A stretch of DNA of 64,000 bases, taken from positions 79,641 to 143,640 of the forward strand of contig NZ_JBANFI010000006.1 of NCBI RefSeq assembly GCF_045055655.1. Direction: 5' to 3'. Under the pieces are notes generated by a model, which was given only the letters and a program-made list of their open reading frames with translations, made no database searches and was not told where the DNA came from. Below, piece by piece: positions 1 to 7,834 of the stretch. Both the position numbers and the translations under genes were made by a program. The DNA comes from Marinospirillum alkalitolerans (GTDB lineage Bacteria; Pseudomonadota; Gammaproteobacteria; Pseudomonadales; Halomonadaceae). Each line of letters starts with the position of its first letter. Position 1 is the stretch's first letter.

Positions 1-1061
1 CTTCTGGCCCAGAGTGCGCCAACACTCTTGCTTAATGGGCGATAGATAGGCGCGGTTTTTTTATCTGCTGCGCAGATGTTTTCAACCGTTTGCACCCCTT
101 GCGCATTGAGCAGGTAAACCCGTTCAATGGCCGGGTGATTTTGCAGTGCCAGTGTGGATTGTGCAAAGTCACCTTGTTGCTGTAAGGCTTGCGCGGCTTG
201 CAAAAGATGATTTTTGATTTCTTTTTCTTTGTTCAGCTGAGCAAGGTGGCGCTGCAATTGGCCTTTTAATGCCTGTTGATGCAAACCCTGAATGGAATCC
301 AGTAAACGCCTTTCTTCAAAGGCGCCATCAGCGCTGGGGCGTGCAAAATAGTAGCCTTGTGCCAGGTCAGCTTCACTGTCGAGTGTCAGCAAGGCATCGT
401 CTTCTGTTTCCACCCCCTCAAGCAAGACCAACGCGCCGGTTTCGCGCAAGAGTGCAATGCAACGTGCCAGCCAACGCTGCCGCTTGCTGTTATTGCGTGC
501 ATTGACCAGCATAGAGCGATCCAGCTTCACGATATGAGGTTCGAGCTGCCAAATACGATCAAAATTAGAGGCGCCCGTCCCAAAATCATCGATGGCGATT
601 AAATAGCCGGCGGCCTTGTAGTGCTCCACAAAAGCCTTCAGTTGTTGTGGGTCATCAATGGCGTCTTCGAGAATTTCAAGCACCATACGCTCACTGCCCA
701 GACCCTTGCGCTCTAAAAAGCGTTTTAAAAAGGCTGAGCGTTGGTTGTCAGGGTGGATGGTTTCGCTGCGTAGATTTAAAAACAGCCATTGATCTTCGGT
801 GGCGAGTTGGCTAAAGGCGCGAAGATGGTTGGAGATGCAGGCGCGATCAAATTGCTGGATGCGTCCTTCGCAACTGGCACGCTGGAAGGCCTCGATAGGA
901 GAGCAGGCTTGCCCCGCGATGGAGGCTCTTAACAGGGCTTCATAACCCACAACACGCCGATGCGTCAGACTAATAATCGGTTGGAAGTGGCTGTGTATGC
1001 GCATAGCGTCCGGGCTACCTTGTCTGGGAAGAAGATGAAGTGGCAGGTGTATGGAACTCAT
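1..1061 (-). CDS. EAL-domain cyclic-di-GMP phosphodiesterase, 3' end cut off by the window edge
   Basis: The minus strand is open from an ATG at 1061 to the window edge, so the C-terminus is missing. The translation starts with a short leader and then an EAL domain of about 225 residues. Visible family motifs are EALLR (Glu41), NLRSE, LEILED, IDDFGTG, VKLDRS and EGVETE, which are the metal- and substrate-binding positions of active EAL phosphodiesterases. It is therefore predicted to hydrolyse cyclic-di-GMP. A Gln-rich helical linker follows, then the beginning of a domain (around NHPAIERVYLLNAQG) that looks like the Cache/PAS-like sensor placed after EAL in YkuI-type proteins; that last point is inference. 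No strong Shine-Dalgarno precedes ATG 1061; an in-frame ATG at codon 20 is an alternative start. Confidence 0.88.
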   Translation of the reverse strand, partial: MSSIHLPLHLLPRQGSPDAMRIHSHFQPIISLTHRRVVGYEALLRASIAGQACSPIEAFQRASCEGRIQQFDRACISNHLRAFSQLATEDQWLFLNLRSETIHPDNQRSAFLKRFLERKGLGSERMVLEILEDAIDDPQQLKAFVEHYKAAGYLIAIDDFGTGASNFDRIWQLEPHIVKLDRSMLVNARNNSKRQRWLARCIALLRETGALVLLEGVETEDDALLTLDSEADLAQGYYFARPSADGAFEERRLLDSIQGLHQQALKGQLQRHLAQLNKEKEIKNHLLQAAQALQQQGDFAQSTLALQNHPAIERVYLLNAQGVQTVENICAADKKTAPIYRPLSKSVGALWAR

Positions 1062-1399
1062 CGTATCCGGGATCAATGTGAATAAAAGAATGAACAATGC
1101 TGTTATTGAACGCAAGAAGCGGGCCAGAATGGCCAGTGCTCGGATTTTGCCCCTTCAAAGGGCAAACTCGCCATATTGAGCGCCCAGAAAAAGTGCATCG
1201 AGGTGGGTGTGTTGGCTTTTGTGATCTATTTTGGTGCGATATCGGTCAATGAAAGGCTGTGGCGCGACCAAAAGAGGCCAGCTGATCTGGGCTTTGGGCT
1301 GCAAGGACAGTTCAAAAGCAGTGAAAGTGTAGTAAACTCGCTGTTTTTGCTTCACATCGATTCCACGTTTTTTAACTCGTAACAAAATAGGATAATCAG
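1062..1399. other. Intergenic region with two overlapping antisense small reading frames
   Basis: These 338 bases separate the EAL gene from the divergent yebC-family gene. A plus frame stays open from about 1176 to 1382 (TTG start, 68 residues). A minus frame stays open from above 1350 down to 1155; a GTG near 1352 would give about 66 residues. Neither resembles a family I know and neither has a convincing ribosome site. The sequence has the base composition of coding DNA rather than a simple spacer, so it may be a decayed gene. A weak promoter-like pair (TTCAAA and TAAACT, 16 apart) lies near 1310-1340 in the direction of the yebC gene. Confidence 0.3.
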
Positions 1400-2113
1400 A
1401 TGGGACGTGCCTTCCAGAACCGCAAAGAATCCATGGCAAAAACCGCTGCGGCGAAAACCAAGGTGTATAGCAAATATGGGCGTGAGATCTATGCCTGTGC
1501 TAAATCGGGCGGGGCCGACCCGAGTGCGAACCTGACTCTGCGTGGCCTGCTTGAAAAAGCTAAGAAAGATCAGGTTCCAGGGCATGTGATTGAGAAGGCG
1601 CTTGAAAAGGCGCAGGGTGCTGGTGGCGAAGACTTTGCTGTCGCGCGCTATGAAGGCTATGGCCCTGGTAATGTGATGGCGATTGTCAGCTGCTTAACAG
1701 ACAATCCAAATCGGACTTTTGGAGATGTGCGCCAATGCTTCACTAAGGTGAAGTGCAAAATCGGCACGCAAGGCAGTGTGAGCCATCTCTTTGATCACTG
1801 TGCTATTTTTGTCTTTCAAGGTGATGAGGAAGCGGTGCTCGAAGTCTTGATGGAAGCTGATGTTGATGTCACTGATATCGAAAATGAAGAGGGCCAGATC
1901 ACGGTCTTTGCACCTCATACCGATTATGCCAAGGCCCGTCAGGCGCTGGTGGCTGCTTTTGGTGAGCTGGATTTTGCTGTCGATGAAATTCAGTTTGTGC
2001 CCCAGGTGATGACACCGGTCAGCGATGAAGATCGTCCCCAGTTAGAGAAGTTTCTCGATCTGCTGCAAGATCTAGATGACGTGCAGAACGTCTACCACAA
2101 CGCTGAACTCTAA
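1400..2113 (+). CDS. YebC/PmpR-family protein, YeeN type
   Basis: The 237-residue product matches the YebC/PmpR/TACO1 family over its whole length: the N-terminal basic domain (MGRAFQNRKESMAKTA), the YEGYGPG segment, GSVSHLF, and the acidic C-terminus ending in VQNVYHNAEL. The wording is closer to E. coli YeeN than to YebC. Family members have been described as DNA-binding regulators and, more recently, as translation factors acting on difficult peptide stretches; which applies here cannot be read from sequence. AGGAT precedes ATG 1400 at normal spacing. The gene stands alone and ends in a clear terminator. It is not beside ruvC, where yebC usually sits in gammaproteobacteria, which agrees with the YeeN assignment. 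Confidence 0.9.
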   Translation: MGRAFQNRKESMAKTAAAKTKVYSKYGREIYACAKSGGADPSANLTLRGLLEKAKKDQVPGHVIEKALEKAQGAGGEDFAVARYEGYGPGNVMAIVSCLTDNPNRTFGDVRQCFTKVKCKIGTQGSVSHLFDHCAIFVFQGDEEAVLEVLMEADVDVTDIENEEGQITVFAPHTDYAKARQALVAAFGELDFAVDEIQFVPQVMTPVSDEDRPQLEKFLDLLQDLDDVQNVYHNAEL

Positions 2114-2142
2114 CCGAGCGTTAGATCCTTAATCCTATTTGG

Positions 2143-2176
2143 GTCGGCTTGATGCCGACTCAACTTTTTTTGTTTT
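2143..2176 (+). terminator. Rho-independent terminator after the yebC-family gene
   Basis: A 6-bp stem (GTCGGC/GCCGAC) with loop TTGAT is followed by a T-rich run. It lies just upstream of purU and argues against a purU start earlier than 2218. Confidence 0.8.
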
Positions 2177-2217
2177 TTCTTTTTCCCTCTCTGGGTAAGC
2201 AAGTCAATAAGGCGAAG

Positions 2218-3078
2218 ATGGCGATGCATCCAACTTATACATTAACTATTTCCTGTCCTGACCGTGTTGGTATCGTGGCCAAGGTGAGTAACTTTCTGGC
2301 CATGTACGGCGGCTGGATTACTGAGGCGAATCACCATTCGGACTTAGAAGTACAGCAGTTTTTTATGCGCCATGAAATTCGTGCCGATTCACTGCCTTTT
2401 GGTCTGGATGCTTTTCGCACGGCATTTAGCCCGATTGCCAAAGAATATGACATGCAGTGGCAGATTTCTGACTCGCAAACACGCAAGCGTGTTGTGCTGA
2501 TGTGCTCTAAAGAAGCCCATTGTATGGTGGATTTATTACACCGTTGGCAAAGTGGTGAGCTGGCCTGTGATATTCCATTGGTGATTTCGAATCATCAGGA
2601 TTTACAGGATCTGGTTGAATGGCACGGTATTCCTTTTGTTCATGTCCCAGTACGCAAAGATAATAAAGCCGAAGCCTACGCTGAAATTGAGCGGCTGATC
2701 GATGAGGCTCAGGCCGATACCGTGGTTTTAGCGCGCTATATGCAAATCATTCCACCGGCGCTTTGCGAGAAGTACGCGCATCAAATCATTAATATTCACC
2801 ATAGCTTTTTGCCTTCATTTGCAGGAGCGAAACCCTATCATCAGGCCTATGAGCGTGGGGTGAAGCTGATTGGGGCAACCTGTCACTATGTCACCGAGGA
2901 GCTGGATGCTGGTCCGATCATTGATCAGGACATCGTGCGCGTGAATCATCGTCAGACTGCAGCGGATATGGTGCGTCTTGGCCGTGATGTTGAGAAGGCC
3001 GTGCTGGCGCGTGGTTTGATGTGGCATTTGCAGGATCGCGTGCTGGTGCATGGCAACAAAACGGTGGTATTTAACTAA
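2218..3078 (+). CDS. purU: Formyltetrahydrofolate deformylase
   Basis: The 286-residue product hydrolyses 10-formyl-tetrahydrofolate to formate and tetrahydrofolate, balancing one-carbon pools. An N-terminal ACT domain (about residues 5-85, SCPDRVGIVAKVSNF) precedes the formyltransferase-fold catalytic domain. The Asn-His-Asp catalytic set is visible in IINIHHSFLPSF and VTEELDAGPIIDQD. The length fits PurU (about 280-290). I chose ATG 2218 because AAGG sits 5 bases before it; earlier in-frame starts fall in the upstream terminator. The stop overlaps the start of lrgA by one base (TAATG), so translation is probably coupled to the lrgAB pair, an uncommon partnership. Confidence 0.95.
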   Translation: MAMHPTYTLTISCPDRVGIVAKVSNFLAMYGGWITEANHHSDLEVQQFFMRHEIRADSLPFGLDAFRTAFSPIAKEYDMQWQISDSQTRKRVVLMCSKEAHCMVDLLHRWQSGELACDIPLVISNHQDLQDLVEWHGIPFVHVPVRKDNKAEAYAEIERLIDEAQADTVVLARYMQIIPPALCEKYAHQIINIHHSFLPSFAGAKPYHQAYERGVKLIGATCHYVTEELDAGPIIDQDIVRVNHRQTAADMVRLGRDVEKAVLARGLMWHLQDRVLVHGNKTVVFN

Positions 3079-3437
3079 TGTTGCTTGGTTTTGCCTGGCT
3101 CCTGTTTTTTCAGCTGGTGGGCGAGCTGCTGGTGCGTTTGGTGGGCCTGCCTGTGCCTGGGCCGGTGCTGGGGATGGCCTTGATGCTGGCCGTGTTGTTG
3201 CTGAAACGTCAGGTTCCCAGTGATGTCCGTGCAGCGAGCGAAGGCTTGCTGCGCTACCTGCCGCTCTTGTTTGTCCCTGCGGGTGTGGGCTTGATTAATT
3301 TTGGCCGCCTGTTGCAGCAGGATTGGTGGGTGATTGCGGTGACACTGGTGGTGAGCACGGCTTTAACCTTGGTGGTGACGCTATTGGTGTTGCAGTTTTT
3401 GCGTCGTCGTTTGAGTAAGGAGACGCCTGATGTCTGA
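3078..3437 (+). CDS. LrgA/CidA-family holin-like membrane protein
   Basis: The 119-residue, strongly hydrophobic protein has about four membrane segments and the family signature PVPGPVLGMALML near the N-terminus, with a basic tail (RRRLSKE). LrgA/CidA proteins act with LrgB/CidB in the inner membrane. They have been proposed as holin/antiholin-like regulators of murein hydrolase export or as transporters of small metabolites such as pyruvate. The start overlaps the purU stop and the end overlaps the lrgB start by 8 bases, giving a tightly coupled three-gene unit. Confidence 0.88.
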   Translation: MLLGFAWLLFFQLVGELLVRLVGLPVPGPVLGMALMLAVLLLKRQVPSDVRAASEGLLRYLPLLFVPAGVGLINFGRLLQQDWWVIAVTLVVSTALTLVVTLLVLQFLRRRLSKETPDV

Positions 3438-4239
3438 TCGCCCTGCACCAGATAGCTCTGTATTGGATAGCACTGTACTGGATAGTACTGTATTGGATGG
3501 CTCTGTATTAGATAGCCTCGTCCCTCAGAGCTTTGTTGATTTGTGGGTGTATCTGGCGGCCAGCCCCTTATTGCATTTGCTGCTGACGCTCTTGGCTTTT
3601 ATGGCGGCGCAGTGGATTAATCGGCGCGCACGCGGTACCCCCTTCTTGCATCCAGTGCTCGTGGCGATTGCGCTGTTGGTCGGCTTTTTGCTGCTCACTG
3701 AGACGCCTTATGGCGTCTACTTTGAAGGCGCGCAGTTTATTCATTTTCTGCTGGGGCCAGCCATAGTGGCTTTGGCCGTGCCCCTGTTTGATCACCGTGA
3801 GCGGATTCGTCGCGAGTTCGTGCCGCTGATTCTGGCGTGTCTGGCGGGTATCTTGACTGCGGTTCTTTCCACCTATTTTCTGGTGACCTGGCTGGGTGGT
3901 GAGCAGGGCACGCTGCTCTCTTTGCTGCCTAAATCTGTGACTTCACCGATCGCGATGGGTATTGCTGAGCAGCTGGGTGGTTTTCCTGCCTTGGCAGCTG
4001 GCATCGTGCTGATTACTGGTGCGGTGGGCTGTGTGCTGGGGCCGTTTATTTTTCGTTGGCTGAAAATAGAAGATCAGGCCGTGCAGGGCTTTGCGATGGG
4101 TTTAGCCGCGCATGGCTTTGGTACAGCGCAAAGTTTTAGTGTCAGCCAACTGGCTGGTGCTTTTGCCGGCTTGTCGATGGGATTAACGGGCTTATTGAGT
4201 GCTTTTTTGATTCCGTTGCTGGTGCGCCTACTGGGCTAA
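3430..4239 (+). CDS. LrgB/CidB-family membrane protein with a repeat-bearing N-terminal extension
   Basis: From about residue 40 the product is a normal LrgB-family protein with several membrane helices. Family hallmarks include PKSVTSPIAMGIAEQLGG and the later GFAMGLAAHGFGTAQ. At 269 residues it is about 35-40 longer than usual. The extra N-terminus is built from a five-residue repeat (DSTVL-like) encoded by tandem 15-bp units at 3451-3525. ATG 3430 has a strong AGGAG at good spacing and no better start is seen downstream, so the extension is probably translated. It is predicted to work with LrgA. The effect of the acidic/Ser-rich N-terminus is unknown. Confidence 0.88.
   Translation: MSDRPAPDSSVLDSTVLDSTVLDGSVLDSLVPQSFVDLWVYLAASPLLHLLLTLLAFMAAQWINRRARGTPFLHPVLVAIALLVGFLLLTETPYGVYFEGAQFIHFLLGPAIVALAVPLFDHRERIRREFVPLILACLAGILTAVLSTYFLVTWLGGEQGTLLSLLPKSVTSPIAMGIAEQLGGFPALAAGIVLITGAVGCVLGPFIFRWLKIEDQAVQGFAMGLAAHGFGTAQSFSVSQLAGAFAGLSMGLTGLLSAFLIPLLVRLLG
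3451..3525 (+). repeat. 15-bp tandem repeat, four units plus one degenerate, inside lrgB
   Basis: Units begin at 3451, 3466, 3481, 3496 and 3511 and follow GATAGCACTGTATTG with one to three changes; the fifth is degenerate. Each encodes Asp-Ser/Gly-Ser/Thr-Val-Leu. The unit is a multiple of three, so copy-number change would keep the frame. Confidence 0.9.
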
Positions 4240-4262
4240 TCGCTGAGTGAGCCAGAAAGCAC

Positions 4263-4302
4263 AACGCCCCATGCAGTTCTTGACTGGATGGGGCGTTTTT
4301 TA
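4263..4302 (+). terminator. Terminator after lrgB
   Basis: A 10-bp perfect stem (AACGCCCCAT/ATGGGGCGTT) with a 15-base loop is followed by a T-run. It lies between the convergent lrgB and gph genes and acts mainly in the plus direction. Confidence 0.85.
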
Positions 4303-4320
4303 ATGCAGGGTTAACCTGCT

Positions 4321-5028
4321 CTAGCCAAAGGCGAAAGCCAGTTCATCGGCCAGGCGGGGTTGGAGCCAGTGCACCAGTGCTGCTGCTGTTTCAGCAATAA
4401 AATCACTCTGCCAGTGCTGAGGGTTTTCATCGCGCGGTATATAGCCAAAGCCTGCTGTCAGGGTGCGCATACCGGCCCTTTTTCCGGCCTCGATATCCCG
4501 CTGATGATCCCCGATATACACGCACGCCTCAGGGGCAACCGCCAGTTGGCGTGCGGCAAAAAGCAGCGGGGCTGGATCAGGTTTGCTGACACCGAGGTCT
4601 TCGGGGCAGACCACCACCTGCGGGTGGAGTTTGAGCCCGCGTAGCACCAGCTCGGTGTAGAAGCGCGGTTTGTTCGTCACGATGCCCCAAGGCAGGGGTT
4701 GGCGCTCTAGTTCGAGTAACAGCTGGTCAAGACCAGGAAAAACCTGACTATATTGTGCTGGCGCTTGGGCATAAAGATCGAGCAGTCTTTGCCTCAGGCG
4801 CGGTTGATCTGGGTGGTCAGGGGTTAGGCCAAAGCCCAATTGAATCAAGGCATTGCCGCCGTTGGAAACCTGATCGCGGATCAAGGCATAGGGCAGGGGC
4901 GACAGACCTTCTTCTTCACGCAGACGGTTCAAGGCCTGCGCCAGGTCAGGCGCGGTATCAACGAGTGTGCCATCCAGGTCAAATAATATGGCCTGGATGG
5001 GCTGACTTCGTGGGGGTTCAGTGTCCAA
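4321..5028 (-). CDS. gph: Phosphoglycolate phosphatase (HAD family)
   Basis: The 235-residue product has the HAD motifs in order: FDLDGTLVDT (motif I, nucleophile Asp and acid Asp), ITNKPR (motif II), KPDPAP (motif III Lys) and IGDHQRDIEAG (motif IV). Together with the cap domain and its place after ubiG this points to Gph, which removes 2-phosphoglycolate formed in DNA repair. The start is a TTG at 5028 preceded by AGGAG at 7 bases; no ATG fits. It is the last gene of a minus-strand unit, ubiG, META lipoprotein, gph. The related pyrimidine/pyrophosphate HAD phosphatases are possible alternatives. Confidence 0.88.
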   Translation of the reverse strand: MDTEPPRSQPIQAILFDLDGTLVDTAPDLAQALNRLREEEGLSPLPYALIRDQVSNGGNALIQLGFGLTPDHPDQPRLRQRLLDLYAQAPAQYSQVFPGLDQLLLELERQPLPWGIVTNKPRFYTELVLRGLKLHPQVVVCPEDLGVSKPDPAPLLFAARQLAVAPEACVYIGDHQRDIEAGKRAGMRTLTAGFGYIPRDENPQHWQSDFIAETAAALVHWLQPRLADELAFAFG

Positions 5029-5045
5029 CTTGTTCTCCTTGGTTT

Positions 5046-5765
5046 TTAGGGGTAGGGCACAAATTCAAGTCGCTCACCAGCGGAATCTAGTAAATGTAGA
5101 CGCCCCTCACTGTCGAGGTCAAATCCATTCACCTGATTTAAACGCTGATAGAAATCCTGTTCGCGCGTCATGGCTGGCTCAGCACAGGCCATGCGGGTTG
5201 AGGCAAGGGGAGGGAAAGTCAGGCTTTCACCGCTGAGATCAAAGCGGCCCGAGAAGCGATTACAGCCACTGAAGCCATAAACCTGCCCTTCGCTGGTGAA
5301 GGTGATTTCTAGTGGCTTGCTCTCTTCTTGCGGTTGCTGCCAACGCCCGACGAGCAAGGTCAATGGATCACCGCCACAGCCCTGGAGTTGTGCATCGCCA
5401 TCTGTGTGCGTTGGCGTGATGCTGACGCTATAGGGGTGTGGCATACCACTCATGCTATCGCGACAGACCTGCTCCCGAATTTGGATGCGCAGCTGTTCGG
5501 TCTCGATCTGCTGGGTCAATCCATCACTATTGTGAATAGTCTGTCTCTGCCAAGAAGGGGTATAGCCTTGCGCAAAGTACACCTGTTCCTGCTCGATACG
5601 CAGTAGCCAGGGTGGCTCATTGCCGCTGGCCTGAAAGTCAGCAGGCAGGCTCAGTGGCGGCGGCGTGTCGCTTGTGGTCAGAGGGAGGCTGCAACCGCTG
5701 ATTAGCGTGGCCAGACTGAGGCTGCTGAGTAAGGCAGCCGCTGTACGCAAAGAAAATCGAAACAT
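5046..5765 (-). CDS. META/HslJ-domain lipoprotein
   Basis: The 239-residue product begins with a lipoprotein signal peptide ending in the lipobox ISGC (Cys25). The middle part (NEPPWLLRIEQEQ onward) resembles the COG3650-type domain found in small envelope proteins. The C-terminal part carries the META hallmark GCNRFSG, related to HslJ. An envelope-stress or surface role is likely, but no enzymatic function is visible. ATG 5765 lies four bases after the ubiG stop with AAGG upstream, and gph begins 17 bases after its stop, so the three genes are probably co-transcribed. A lipoprotein between ubiG and gph is unusual, since these two are commonly adjacent. Confidence 0.8.
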   Translation of the reverse strand: MFRFSLRTAAALLSSLSLATLISGCSLPLTTSDTPPPLSLPADFQASGNEPPWLLRIEQEQVYFAQGYTPSWQRQTIHNSDGLTQQIETEQLRIQIREQVCRDSMSGMPHPYSVSITPTHTDGDAQLQGCGGDPLTLLVGRWQQPQEESKPLEITFTSEGQVYGFSGCNRFSGRFDLSGESLTFPPLASTRMACAEPAMTREQDFYQRLNQVNGFDLDSEGRLHLLDSAGERLEFVPYP

Positions 5766-5768
5766 GAT

Positions 5769-6494
5769 TTAGCCTTTAGTGCAGAACATCAGATAGTTCA
5801 CATCCACATCGCGTGGGGTGAGCTTGTACTTTTTGGTCAGGGGGTTATATGTCATGCCCATCAGCTGGTTCACTTCTAACTCAGCCTGGCGCGCCCATTG
5901 TCCTAGCTCTGATGGCTTGATGAATTTGGTGTATTCATGCGTGCCTTTGGGCAGTAAGCGCAGCAGATACTCTGCACCAATAATCGCAAATAAATAGGAC
6001 TTGGGATTGCGGTTCAGTGTCGAGAAAAAAACCTGTCCGCCCGGTTTCACCAAACGAGCACAGGCGGCGATGACGGCAGCAGGATCAGGGACATGTTCAA
6101 GCATTTCCATGCAGGTCACAAAATCATAGCTTTCAGGCTCTTCAGCAGCGAGGGCTTCAGCCGTCATCTGACGGTAGTTGACTTCTAAACCTGATTCCAG
6201 CTGATGCAAGCGCGCGACAGAAAGCGGTGCTTCACCCATATCGATTCCGGTCATCTGCGCGCCGCGCTGAGCAAGTGCCTCAGTCAATAAGCCGCCACCA
6301 CAGCCAATATCAACGCCTTTCTTACCTGCCACCTGAGCATGTTCATCAATCCAGTTGGCACGCAGGGGGTTGATGGCATGCAGAGGACGAAACTCACTTT
6401 CTGGGTCCCACCAACGTGAAGCCAGGGCTTCAAACTTGGCGATTTCACCGCGATCGACATTCTGATGCTGCTGGGCATGGGTTTGATCTGTCAT
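5769..6494 (-). CDS. ubiG: Ubiquinone biosynthesis O-methyltransferase
   Basis: The 241-residue SAM-dependent methyltransferase carries out both O-methylation steps of ubiquinone synthesis. Motif I (GVDIGCGGGLLTEALA), post-I (GIDMGEAPLSVA), motif II (DFVTCMEMLEHVPDP) and the family segment STLNRNPKSYLFAI are all present, and the length equals that of E. coli UbiG. I start it at ATG 6494, with a GAGAG-rich ribosome site 8-12 bases upstream, rather than at the in-frame TTG eleven codons earlier. It heads a three-gene minus-strand unit. Ubiquinone synthesis fits the ETF-ubiquinone oxidoreductase encoded elsewhere in the window. Confidence 0.95.
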   Translation of the reverse strand: MTDQTHAQQHQNVDRGEIAKFEALASRWWDPESEFRPLHAINPLRANWIDEHAQVAGKKGVDIGCGGGLLTEALAQRGAQMTGIDMGEAPLSVARLHQLESGLEVNYRQMTAEALAAEEPESYDFVTCMEMLEHVPDPAAVIAACARLVKPGGQVFFSTLNRNPKSYLFAIIGAEYLLRLLPKGTHEYTKFIKPSELGQWARQAELEVNQLMGMTYNPLTKKYKLTPRDVDVNYLMFCTKG

Positions 6495-6557
6495 TGTCTT
6501 CTCTCTTGTTCGGTGGTCAGGTATCAATAAAGAACTCGAAGCTCATAAAGCGCTTTG

Positions 6558-6617
6558 AGGAAGCCTCTGATCAACGCAGCCTAAGCAGGCGCAAGAGTTT
6601 ATCTGAGGTTTCTTAGG
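6558..6617. repeat. Small terminal-inverted-repeat element, copy 1
   Basis: About 60 bases are bounded by AAGCCTCTGAT on the left and ATCTGAGGTTTCTT on the right, which are imperfect inverted copies. The interior (AACGCAGC, then GCGCAAGAGT) matches the reverse complement of the copy at 46446-46514. It looks like a REP/MITE-type sequence. Confidence 0.65.
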
Positions 6618-6718
6618 TCATCCGCGGCGCTTAGGTGAAGGCTTGTCTTCATGACCTGCTGCACGGCATTATACATCAGAAGTCGGCCCTTTGTTCCGGC
6701 CAGCGGGGAGAAATCAAG

Positions 6719-6832
6719 GTGCATCAGATCGCTGGTTGGGTGCCTGAGGTCATTTCTCTTATTGTTTTTCTATTGATCTTCCTGCCACAGCAAGCCCAGG
6801 CTGCTGTAAAGGAAAAACCTAGGAAGCTCTGA
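6719..6832 (+). pseudogene. Signal-peptide ORF cut off by a repeat element
   Basis: A GTG at 6719, preceded by GGGGAG at about 8 bases, opens a 37-codon frame. The product has a hydrophobic stretch (VISLIVFLLIFLP) followed by a cleavage-like AQA-A site and a few polar residues, and reads like the signal peptide of an exported protein. The stop codon (6830-6832) lies inside the left end of the repeat at 6818-6924, so the element appears to have cut or replaced the rest of the gene. A genuine very small secreted peptide is the alternative. Confidence 0.4.
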
Positions 6833-6924
6833 TTCGCTTGCGACCTACATGGATGCACGAAGTGCGGTATTCGTCTGGAATGAATGCTGCCCTGCGCTCA
6901 TGATGTTGATCAGAGGTTTCTTAG
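6818..6924. repeat. Small terminal-inverted-repeat element, copy 2
   Basis: About 107 bases are bounded by CCTAGGAAGCTCTGATTC and GATCAGAGGTTTCTTAGG, imperfect inverted copies of each other. Its outer parts match the copies at 6558 and 46446, and its centre is longer. It ends about 33 bases before the next gene. Confidence 0.65.
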
Positions 6925-6957
6925 GTGTATTGTTGATTAACCGACAGGGAGAGAAGT

Positions 6958-7800
6958 ATGTCGCGTCTACAAAAGTGGGTTCTGCTGGCCATTCTGGTCT
7001 TTCCTTTGCTGCTGATTTTGCTGCGTGCTCCCGGGCTTGCCCCTGAGCCTGAGTTGCAGTTGGGTCAGGTCGAGCTATTACGCCAGAATGATCAGGCTGT
7101 GCTCGCTGTGGGGGTGGCTGTAGCTCATTTTGCACCTCAGCATGAAAATGGCTATCTCTGGCATTACCGACTGGAGCTCTTCGATCAAGCACAGTCCTTG
7201 GCGACACTAGAAGGCATTAAAACTCTCGAATGGGTTGATCAAGAAGCCTTGGTGCTTTTTTTGGCGCTCGATCATCAGCTTCTGCCATTAGAACAGGTGC
7301 AGGGTGGGCTTGAATATCGCTTGCAACTTGAGCTGCTCGATGCAGAAGAGCGGGTGCGGGCGCAGGTTGAGCAGCAGGACACTCTGCGCGTACCGCAGCT
7401 GCTTCAGCAACTCGATGCCCAAGTGAGCTGGCGCTGGGTTGATCTTCATCATGTGGCGCTGGATTTGGCGTTAACACTCATCAATCCGAATACTTTTGGC
7501 GTGCTGCTCGATCCTGTCAGAGTGGAGTGGCAAGATTCGCAGGGCCAGTGGTTGCCCTTGCAGCAGATCACAGCGCAAGGTGACTGGCTTTTAGCGGCAC
7601 AAGAGCAGCAACAGCAGGTGTGGAGTTTTGTACTGCCTATGGAGCTATTAGGCTCAGGCATCATTGAGCGTCTGCACCACTTGCGCGGTATGCCCTATCA
7701 GCTAAGATGGCGCGCTGGACTGCACACTGAGGCCTCAGTGCTCGATTTATGGGGTGTTGAAGATCAAGTGCGCGGTGTGTTGGAGCCGGTTCGTCCCTGA
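6958..7800 (+). CDS. Membrane-anchored LEA type 2 (WHy-like) protein of unknown role
   Basis: The 280-residue product has a short basic N-terminus and one hydrophobic segment (about residues 7-24), then a long hydrophilic domain rich in Gln and Leu. Around residue 170 the segment LALTLINPNTFGVLL carries the NPN signature of late-embryogenesis-abundant type 2/WHy domains, beta-sandwich modules found in bacterial envelope proteins. It is probably periplasmic and anchored to the inner membrane. GGGAGA precedes ATG 6958 at good spacing. The gene runs toward the cation antiporter gene 34 bases downstream and may be transcribed with it. No catalytic motif is visible. Confidence 0.65.
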   Translation: MSRLQKWVLLAILVFPLLLILLRAPGLAPEPELQLGQVELLRQNDQAVLAVGVAVAHFAPQHENGYLWHYRLELFDQAQSLATLEGIKTLEWVDQEALVLFLALDHQLLPLEQVQGGLEYRLQLELLDAEERVRAQVEQQDTLRVPQLLQQLDAQVSWRWVDLHHVALDLALTLINPNTFGVLLDPVRVEWQDSQGQWLPLQQITAQGDWLLAAQEQQQQVWSFVLPMELLGSGIIERLHHLRGMPYQLRWRAGLHTEASVLDLWGVEDQVRGVLEPVRP

Positions 7801-7834
7801 TCCTCCGGCTCGATAGCCATGTTGAGATAAAACC

